Assembly (NCBI RefSeq): GCF_016427535.1 | Contig: NZ_JAELXV010000001.1 | Span: 1,426,001-1,490,000 of the forward strand | Length of the DNA stretch: 64,000 nucleotides | DNA from: Hymenobacter sp. BT559 | GTDB lineage: Bacteria > Bacteroidota > Bacteroidia > Cytophagales > Hymenobacteraceae | Direction: 5' to 3' | In this document: positions 58,908 through 64,000 of the stretch, one piece after another | Numbering within the stretch: the stretch's first letter is position 1 | Layout: each line of letters opens with the position of its first letter | Translations under genes and position numbers: made by a program | The notes under the pieces: model-generated | What the model was told of the DNA's origin: nothing | The model's database searches: none | Seen by the model: the letters and a program-made list of their open reading frames with translations, nothing else

Positions 58908-59564
58908 TTGAAAACGCCTGATAATGAACGCCGCAGCCAGATAGGTGCGGGGCGCCAGCCAGCTGGTAGCTCGGCCTTTGCGCGTATCGAACGCGTGCCG
59001 CCGCTGCTCATGATGTTTTACCTAGGCCTGCTAGGGGTAGCAGTACTGTTTACGGGGCTGGTGTCAATGTACATCTTCACGCGGCTGAAAGACGGCGGGG
59101 CACCGAGCGGGCACCCGTTTCCGCGCTACTTTTCGCTTAGCACCATTGTGCTGCTGGTGTCGTCGCCGGTGGTGGCGCAGGCTCGGCGCCTCTACCGGGC
59201 CGATGACCTGCCCAATCTGGCGCGCTGCCTGGGTGCCACGTTGCTGCTGGGTAGCATCTTCTGTGGCTTGCAGCTAGCGGGCTGGCGCGAGCTGATGCAG
59301 CAGGGCGTCTTCTTCAGAGATAATCCGGCGGGTACCTACGTGTATTTTATTTCGGGAGTGCACATTGCCCACATAGTAGGCGGCATGCTCTACCTGCTGG
59401 CGCTGCTGCTGCGCACGCTGCACGCCGCCCGCGATGGGGTGCGCACCCTAGTGTTCATTCGCAACCCTTACCACCGCCGGCAGCTGCAGGCCATCACGGT
59501 ATACTGGCATTTTGTAGACGCCATCTGGCTAGCGTTGTTCGCAATATTTTTGTTTATGTATTAA
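58908..59564 (+). CDS. Cytochrome c oxidase subunit III-like membrane protein
   Basis: About 218 residues, five hydrophobic helices. The C-terminal half fits haem-copper oxidase subunit III: GTYVYFISGVHIAHIVGGMLYLL and QAITVYWHFVDAIWLALFAIFLF (key words HIAHIVGG, YWHFVDAIW). No other oxidase subunit genes are near, so it is an orphan. The start is uncertain: TTG 58908 is used, TTG 58878 is also in frame, and the first ATG lies at the first membrane helix. A strong terminator follows. Confidence 0.8.
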   Translation: MKTPDNERRSQIGAGRQPAGSSAFARIERVPPLLMMFYLGLLGVAVLFTGLVSMYIFTRLKDGGAPSGHPFPRYFSLSTIVLLVSSPVVAQARRLYRADDLPNLARCLGATLLLGSIFCGLQLAGWRELMQQGVFFRDNPAGTYVYFISGVHIAHIVGGMLYLLALLLRTLHAARDGVRTLVFIRNPYHRRQLQAITVYWHFVDAIWLALFAIFLFMY

Positions 59565-59629
59565 CTTGTGTAAAAGCTCTTTAAAAAGGATGTCTCAAAG
59601 CTTGAGATTAATCAAAATACGAGCTCAAC

Positions 59630-59673
59630 GCACACGAAAAAGGCCACCCATTGAGGTGGCCTTTTTCGTGTGC
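59630..59673. terminator. Bidirectional terminator
   Basis: Perfect 19-bp stem (59630-59648 and 59655-59673) with a 6-nt loop; AAAAA and TTTTT lie inside the arms. It separates the rightward COX3-like gene from the leftward cargo gene. Confidence 0.85.
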
Positions 59674-59702
59674 TTGCTTAGCGGCGGGTTCGTGAAAGCA
59701 CC

Positions 59703-62018
59703 CTAGGGCATGACCTCGACCCAGCCTTTGTAGCGCTGCCCAGTGGTGTAGGTGATGAGGTAATAGTAGGTGCCGCCCACGCCATCGCCGGCCCAGCGGA
59801 AGCTGCGACTATCCGACTCGTATACCTGCTGGCCCCAGCGCGAGAAGATTTTGACACCCTTGAAGCGCGCGTCGCAGAAGTCGGGCGGCAGGTCGGCCAG
59901 GGTAAAAAATTGGTTTTTATCGTCGCCGTTGGGCGTTATGATGTTGGGCGGCAAAAACTCCTTGGCCACGGGCTGGGCCACTGCAAAGCGCACGGTGCGC
60001 GTCTGGGGCTGAGCCCGGCAGGTGCTTTCCTGCAATTGAAACGTGACCACTAGCTCGTGGGCCTGGCCGTTGGTCACGCTCACCCCGTCGCAGGTGGGCA
60101 GCCAGGTGAAGGTGCCGCTGGCCTGGCCCGGCGCCCCGGCCGGCGCTGTGAAGCGCATGCCCACATCGGCTAGGTTAAAGCCCTGGCCCGCCGCGCTCAG
60201 TACGAGTACGTCCTTGTCGCTGTCGGCCCCAGTCAGGTTGGCCGTGTACGACTGCCCTAGGGCCACCCGCACCAAGGGCGGGCCGCCCGCCGAGTCGGCA
60301 GGTAGGGTCGACGTGAGCACGGGCGGTGCATTGCTGTAGTCGACTACAACCGGGATGGTAAGGGGCGGGGCTGCCTGCCGCACCCCGCAGGGCGTGACGG
60401 TGGTAGCCGTAAATACCAGCTCGCGTACCTGGCCCGGCGGGTCGGTAACGGCAGGGCAGCCCACCGGCCAGCTGAAGCGGGCCGCACGCCGGGTGCCTAC
60501 CTGGGCCTGTGCCGTAAGGGTGGCACCTAGGGCGGCGGGTGCAAAGCCATTGGTGCCGCTGAGCGCGTAGGCAATGGGGTCGCCATCGGGGTCGGTGGCT
60601 AGCAAGTCGAACCCTAGGGTCTGGCCCGGCCGCACGTGCAGGGGCAACGTGGGGCCGGCCGTGCTGGCCAGCGTAGGCAGGCCGTTAGGAGTAGGCGCAG
60701 CCAGCAAGGCTATGCGCAGGGTATCGCGCTTGGGCAGCGCGCAGCCATTGTCCGACACAATAACATCTAAGAAATTAACCTTGCCCTGGGTATCGGCGCA
60801 ATCGGGAAAGCACAACGTGGCCACCAGCGTATCGGGCTGGCCGGGGCTATGCACCATGCCCGAAATGGTGCTCGAAAACGTGGGCAGTGCACCGGTGTAA
60901 TTAACCGAGCGCAGGCTGAGCGTGAGCATCGAACTGGCGTCGGGGTCGGTGAAGCGCAGGCGCAGGCAGCGCGAGCCGCCGGGCACCAGGCGCAGCGTGT
61001 CGCGGCCGGGGCGGTAGGGCGTGTTGCCCGTAGTGCCTGGCAGCGCTGCAACGCTGGGCGCCGCGTTGCGGGGGCAGGCCAGCACTTGCAGCTGAAAATC
61101 GCGGCGCGTTTCGCCGATTTTTACGCCGCGGCGGTACTCCTGGCAGCGCACCCCAAACACAAACAGGCCCACGCGAGAGGGCCGCACCGTGAGGCGGCCC
61201 GTGCGGGCGCCAATGGTGAGCGTGGGTGTGCCGGGTATCTGGTTGCTGGCGCTCAGGCCCGGGTTCCAGGTAATGGGTGCGTAGGGGGCGGGTAGGGGGA
61301 CATCGTTGGAGATGTTGGCTAGCGTGGGCTGGGCGGCCGTAGTGTGTCCGTTGAAAGGCGTCACCATGTCGTACACCAGCGAGTCGCCATCGGCATCCTG
61401 GCCGGCAAAATCGTAGTAGAACACCTCACCCACGCAGGCATAGTCGGCCAGCGGCGGGAAAATGCGCGGCGTGGAGTCGCGAAACGGTTGTCCGCTGCGC
61501 ACTACGGCCGGAAACTCGAGGTAAAATGTTTGGGCTGCCGCGCCGGGGCTCACAATATTGCTGATGGCATTGTTGCGGCAGCAGCGCTCTACGGCCACGT
61601 AGTAGCCTTGGGCACTGTTGTAGACGCTGGTCGGCAGCACCAGCAAATTACGATTGCGATATACCAGCTGCCGGGTACTAAGCGAGCCTACCGCGCAGGC
61701 CGGCGAGGTATAGTTAACAAAGGTGTTGTTGACCAGGTCTAGCGTGACGGTGTTTATCAGCCGGTTGGTGGCCTTGTCAAAAATGCCCGCCTTGAAGGAA
61801 TTATCCAGCGCCCCGGGGTTGCCATTGATGGCATCGAAGTACAGGTTCATCGAGAGCTGGTAAGTATCTCCCTGCAGGTACTGCAAGTCCAGTTCGCCAC
61901 CTACGATGTGTGTGGCCCAGGCCGGTGCTGCGCCCAGCCAAAGCAGCAGCCACAGCAGCACGTGCCGGCCGGACAGGTACCGAAGCGTATGTCGAAGAGA
62001 AGTAGAAAGTTGCACCAT
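59703..62018 (-). CDS. Large secreted protein with gliding-motility / T9SS type B C-terminal domain
   Basis: A 771-residue secreted protein. The signal peptide is at residues 14-36 (ends AWATH). The N-terminal part THIVGGELDLQYLQGDTYQLSMNLYFD is a block often found at the start of such surface proteins. The middle is made of repeated beta domains with Asp-rich turns (ADSDKDVLVL, ATDPDGDPIAY) like cadherin/Ig-type repeats. The last 85 residues, LPPNIITPNGDDKNQFF ... FSRWGQQVYESDS ... GGTYYYLITY, are the type B (gliding-motility-associated) T9SS sorting domain. It is exported to the cell surface; adhesion or matrix function is inference. ATG 62018. Confidence 0.88.
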   Translation of the reverse strand: MVQLSTSLRHTLRYLSGRHVLLWLLLWLGAAPAWATHIVGGELDLQYLQGDTYQLSMNLYFDAINGNPGALDNSFKAGIFDKATNRLINTVTLDLVNNTFVNYTSPACAVGSLSTRQLVYRNRNLLVLPTSVYNSAQGYYVAVERCCRNNAISNIVSPGAAAQTFYLEFPAVVRSGQPFRDSTPRIFPPLADYACVGEVFYYDFAGQDADGDSLVYDMVTPFNGHTTAAQPTLANISNDVPLPAPYAPITWNPGLSASNQIPGTPTLTIGARTGRLTVRPSRVGLFVFGVRCQEYRRGVKIGETRRDFQLQVLACPRNAAPSVAALPGTTGNTPYRPGRDTLRLVPGGSRCLRLRFTDPDASSMLTLSLRSVNYTGALPTFSSTISGMVHSPGQPDTLVATLCFPDCADTQGKVNFLDVIVSDNGCALPKRDTLRIALLAAPTPNGLPTLASTAGPTLPLHVRPGQTLGFDLLATDPDGDPIAYALSGTNGFAPAALGATLTAQAQVGTRRAARFSWPVGCPAVTDPPGQVRELVFTATTVTPCGVRQAAPPLTIPVVVDYSNAPPVLTSTLPADSAGGPPLVRVALGQSYTANLTGADSDKDVLVLSAAGQGFNLADVGMRFTAPAGAPGQASGTFTWLPTCDGVSVTNGQAHELVVTFQLQESTCRAQPQTRTVRFAVAQPVAKEFLPPNIITPNGDDKNQFFTLADLPPDFCDARFKGVKIFSRWGQQVYESDSRSFRWAGDGVGGTYYYLITYTTGQRYKGWVEVMP

Positions 62019-62429
62019 AGGGCGGGGAATAGAGTAGCGAAACGCCTAGGTAGCCTGCCGAGCAGCTAAGGTGCTTAAACCTCTTAATTGCCCGCGCTAA
62101 GTGTTACCAATTGCAGCGTAGTAAATTTAAGCTGACTCAGGTATTTAGCACTGCTGAAAGTTGAATTTTCTGCAGCTTTTATTGCCCTCCTTGGGGGTTT
62201 GTGCTTCGCCCCAGTAAATCTGGCCCTCCTAGGCCAGCAATGGCCTTGCTTGAAACGTACTTCGGATTTACAAGAAGCTTTTAGGCCCTCATGCCGAACG
62301 CAGGGAATATAATTCCCTGCGTTCGGCATGAGGGCCTCAGACTAGGCAGTAGATGTGCTTCCCTGCATTCAGCACGGCCATAATCGAAAATCTTAATCAG
62401 GCTCTTGCACAGGCTTACGCTAGCGACTG
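62019..62429. other. Intergenic region with a 26-bp palindrome
   Basis: 411 bases without a convincing gene. It is more AT-rich in 62080-62200. The clear structure is a perfect inverted repeat, 62283-62308 and 62312-62337, with a loop of 3 bases. It has no A/T run, so it is not a typical terminator. The arm word CCCTGCGTTCGGCA reappears in a diverged form as CCCTGCATTCAGCA at 62362-62375. The promoter of the leftward cargo gene should lie in the left part, but I see no TAnnTTTG there. Confidence 0.7.
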
Positions 62430-63110
62430 CTACTGCCAGTACTCTGCGATGCGGGCACGGGTATCTGCGTCGGGGGCGGGGGCGTCCAGCAGGGCAGTCA
62501 ATAGCTCCTCAAACGACTTGGGCGCGGTGAAATGCGACTCGCGCACGGGGTTGCTGCTGAGACGAATAAACATCGGCTGGCCATTTACGCTCACCAAGTC
62601 GAGCGTGATGAGGCCGTAGCGCTGGTTGCAGCGGCCACATTCGGCGCAGTCGGTGGGGTTAGGCTTGAAAAGCTGCTTATGCACCGTTTCGTGGTGCTGC
62701 TCGTGGCGGCGCTGGCGCTGGTCGTGGCAGGCGCGGTGGTAGCCCAGCGCCGTTACGCGCTCGCCCAGCAGCTCGTAGAGGTGCCCAAAATTGCCCGGCC
62801 CGATGCTGGGGTCATAAAACAAGAGCGCGCCTTGGCGGCCTTCTTCGCGCAGCAGCTCCACACGCAGGCCGCGCTTGCCGCCGGCTCCGCCTTTGCGCAG
62901 GTGGTAGGCTTTGTAGTAAGGCGCTAGCCAGTTGCGGTACACCTCCTCGGCCACCCAGCGGGCGTGCTGCTGCGCTTGCTCGGGCGTGGGCACCCGGGCG
63001 GGCTGCCAGGTGGCTGCCGCTGCATCGGCGCCTGCGCGCCGCCCAAAAAGCTGTTGAAGAAAGTGTATCACCCTTGCTAAAACCGATAAGCCGGACTGCG
63101 GGAAAAACAC
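62430..63110 (-). CDS. Conserved hypothetical protein with a Cys cluster
   Basis: A 226-residue soluble protein that I cannot place in a family. The first 40 residues are basic (FGRRAGADAAA); then a mixed domain with WVAEEVYRNWLAPYYKAYHLRKG and a central His/Gln-rich stretch (CHDQRQRRHEQHHETVHKQ), followed by DCAECGRCNQRYG, which could bind a metal ion, and a C-terminal part with SFEELLTALLDAPA. The start is GTG 63110; GTG 63071 (residue 14) is an alternative. The His stretch and the Cys cluster together suggest a metal site. Confidence 0.65.
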   Translation of the reverse strand: MFFPQSGLSVLARVIHFLQQLFGRRAGADAAAATWQPARVPTPEQAQQHARWVAEEVYRNWLAPYYKAYHLRKGGAGGKRGLRVELLREEGRQGALLFYDPSIGPGNFGHLYELLGERVTALGYHRACHDQRQRRHEQHHETVHKQLFKPNPTDCAECGRCNQRYGLITLDLVSVNGQPMFIRLSSNPVRESHFTAPKSFEELLTALLDAPAPDADTRARIAEYWQ

Positions 63111-63155
63111 CTCCTAGGGCAAATAGTTTCGGTTTGGTAGGGGCTATTAACAAAA

Positions 63156-63189
63156 AACAGCGTCTTTTCCGGGCGGAAAAGACGCTGTT
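63156..63189 (-). terminator. Intrinsic terminator after the DUF2147 gene
   Basis: Perfect 15-bp stem (63156-63170 and 63175-63189), 4-nt loop, preceded by six A (a U run in leftward transcripts). Confidence 0.9.
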
Positions 63190-63209
63190 CTAAAAGAATC
63201 GTTTTACGG

Positions 63210-63653
63210 CTATTTTACCCGCGTCCAGGTTTGCGACTTGCCAATGAGCGAGAAGCCGATGTAGCCCTTCACTTCCATGGTGTTGGCGCTCTCCATCTTC
63301 ATGTAGCACGAGTAAGTTTTGCCGCTTTCGGGGTCGTATATCTTGCCGTTATCCCACTTATTATCACCGTCGTAGCTAAATCCTTCCATGAACACTAGGC
63401 CCAGGCGCGGGCGGGTGCGCAGCTTGGGGTCGGGGTTTTTGGTATCGACCTTGGGCTTGCCGGTTGCGGGGTCGTTGGGTACGGCCAGGGTCACGAGCTT
63501 ACCGCAGAGCTTATCGCCACACTTATAGATTTCGAAGGTGGCTTTCTTTTCAGAATTAGTCCAGATGCCGAGCGGCGAAAGGGTTTGGGCCTGGGCTGAC
63601 TGGCTGGCTAATCCTAGCCAGAGCGCTAGCAGTAGCAATACTGATTTGTACAT
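63210..63653 (-). CDS. Exported DUF2147 protein
   Basis: A 147-residue exported protein of the DUF2147 family. The signal peptide spans residues 4-22 (ends SAQAQ). The family pattern is SPLGIWTNSEKKATFEIYKCGDKLCGKLV (key words GIWTNSEKKATFEIYKCG, LCGKLV), with the conserved two-Cys segment, then GKIYDPESGKTYSCYMKM and a C-terminal GYIGFSLIGKSQTWTRV. It forms a small beta-barrel-like fold; function unknown, sometimes linked to envelope stress. ATG 63653 is used, since the open frame upstream has no signal peptide features. Its terminator is at 63156. Confidence 0.88.
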   Translation of the reverse strand: MYKSVLLLLALWLGLASQSAQAQTLSPLGIWTNSEKKATFEIYKCGDKLCGKLVTLAVPNDPATGKPKVDTKNPDPKLRTRPRLGLVFMEGFSYDGDNKWDNGKIYDPESGKTYSCYMKMESANTMEVKGYIGFSLIGKSQTWTRVK

Positions 63654-63986
63654 CGTGAGAGAGCGGGGAATATGGGGGGTTAGAAAGAGGGGCAAGCTAA
63701 GGTAAAAAAATCGCTTCCCAGTGCCTATTCGCAATTATGCGGCCAATTTTCATCGGTGCCTCACGGAGTGGGAACGCGGTGTCTTCAAAAACAATTGCCT
63801 TGACTTTCAGACTAATGCTGCCCAAACACCCCCTAGGGCCTTAAAAAAGCTTCAAAAGCTTTGAACCTATGTCCCGGCAATTAACTTTACCTATCAGTAG
63901 CGAGTGCTACGGCCCCCTTCAAGCAGCCCTAAGGTGCTGGGAAGCGCGATGGGGGTTATGTCGAACGTAAAGAAAGGAGGTACAAA
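63654..63986 (+). other. Structured leader before the last gene, origin unclear
   Basis: 333 bases without a gene. The left half is plain spacer holding one CCTAGG. From about 63846 to 63986 it seems structured: a 7-bp hairpin AAAGCTT-CAA-AAGCTTT (63846-63862), a CCCCC/GGGGG pairing (about 63913 with 63952), an inner CAGC/GCTG pairing, and a perfect SD (AAGGAGG, 63974-63980). Such a strong SD is rare in this window. The layout resembles the leader of an element-encoded gene, for instance the 5' part of a group II intron, but this is inference. Confidence 0.4.
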
Positions 63987-64000
63987 ATGTCTAGTAGTCC
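63987..64000 (+). CDS. Start of a gene cut by the window edge
   Basis: ATG 63987 lies 6 bases after the perfect SD AAGGAGG and begins MSSS; only 14 bases are visible. The strong SD sets it apart from its neighbours. Product unknown. Confidence 0.4.

Noticed and set aside
62084..62329. 81-residue open frame on the minus strand
   Set aside because: Its start lies inside a perfect palindrome and the composition is not protein-like; no family recognised.

Overview
The window looks like chromosomal DNA from a GC-rich (about 60% by eye) member of the Bacteroidota, most probably Cytophagales and Hymenobacter-like. The evidence is: Bacteroidota-type promoters (TTG at -33, TAnnTTTG at -7) in front of several genes; a short primary sigma factor of 287 residues; two cargo proteins for the type IX secretion system (one type A, one type B tail) plus a PorD-like protein; bacillithiol synthesis (BshB1); OstA-like, BamD and the phylum-specific omega subunit; and few Shine-Dalgarno sequences. 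The placement is inference from gene content, not from a phylogeny. No rRNA, CRISPR array, prophage or complete insertion sequence was seen.

Layout. 0-9 kb: a LON-substrate-binding-domain protein, then a divalent metal efflux operon (small His-rich protein, CzcA-TolC fusion, CzcB adaptor), a carotenoid oxygenase and an EamA permease. 9-20 kb: a CLC-type anion transporter, a T9SS cargo protein, the copper ATPase CopA, a LysR/YeiH pair, an exonuclease/GIY-YIG fusion, a DUF2383 protein and an AI-2E family permease. 20-28 kb: topoisomerase IV genes parE and parC with a BLUF blue-light sensor gene between them, then two TPR proteins. 28-38 kb: a housekeeping block (thrS, infC, rpmI, rplT, tRNA-Met, START-like protein, LptF/G permease, rpsO, pnp, sigma factor). 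38-45 kb: trxB, an M23 endopeptidase, bshB1, a frameshifted lipoprotein gene and an M14 peptidase. 45-53 kb: an envelope/CoA/DNA-repair block (OstA-like, bamD, rpoZ, coaC, coaB, porD, recN, fabI). 53-64 kb: an SDR, a lactonase-like lipoprotein, ligA flanked by long palindromes, small hypotheticals, an orphan COX3-like protein, a large T9SS type B cargo protein, a conserved hypothetical and a DUF2147 protein. At the right edge a new gene begins behind an unusually strong ribosome binding site.

How the genes work together: the metal operon forms a three-layer pump in which the outer-membrane channel is fused to the inner-membrane pump; OstA-like, LptF/G and BamD build the outer membrane; PorD and the two tailed cargo proteins belong to T9SS; TrxB and BshB1 belong to thiol redox balance.

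The most striking sequence-level signals are a very frequent palindrome CCTAGG (about 100 copies by hand count), an infC gene that appears to start at AUA behind a perfect Shine-Dalgarno, long perfect palindromes with compensatory changes, promoters placed exactly 8 nt before ATG in three genes, and a structured, SD-bearing leader at the right edge.
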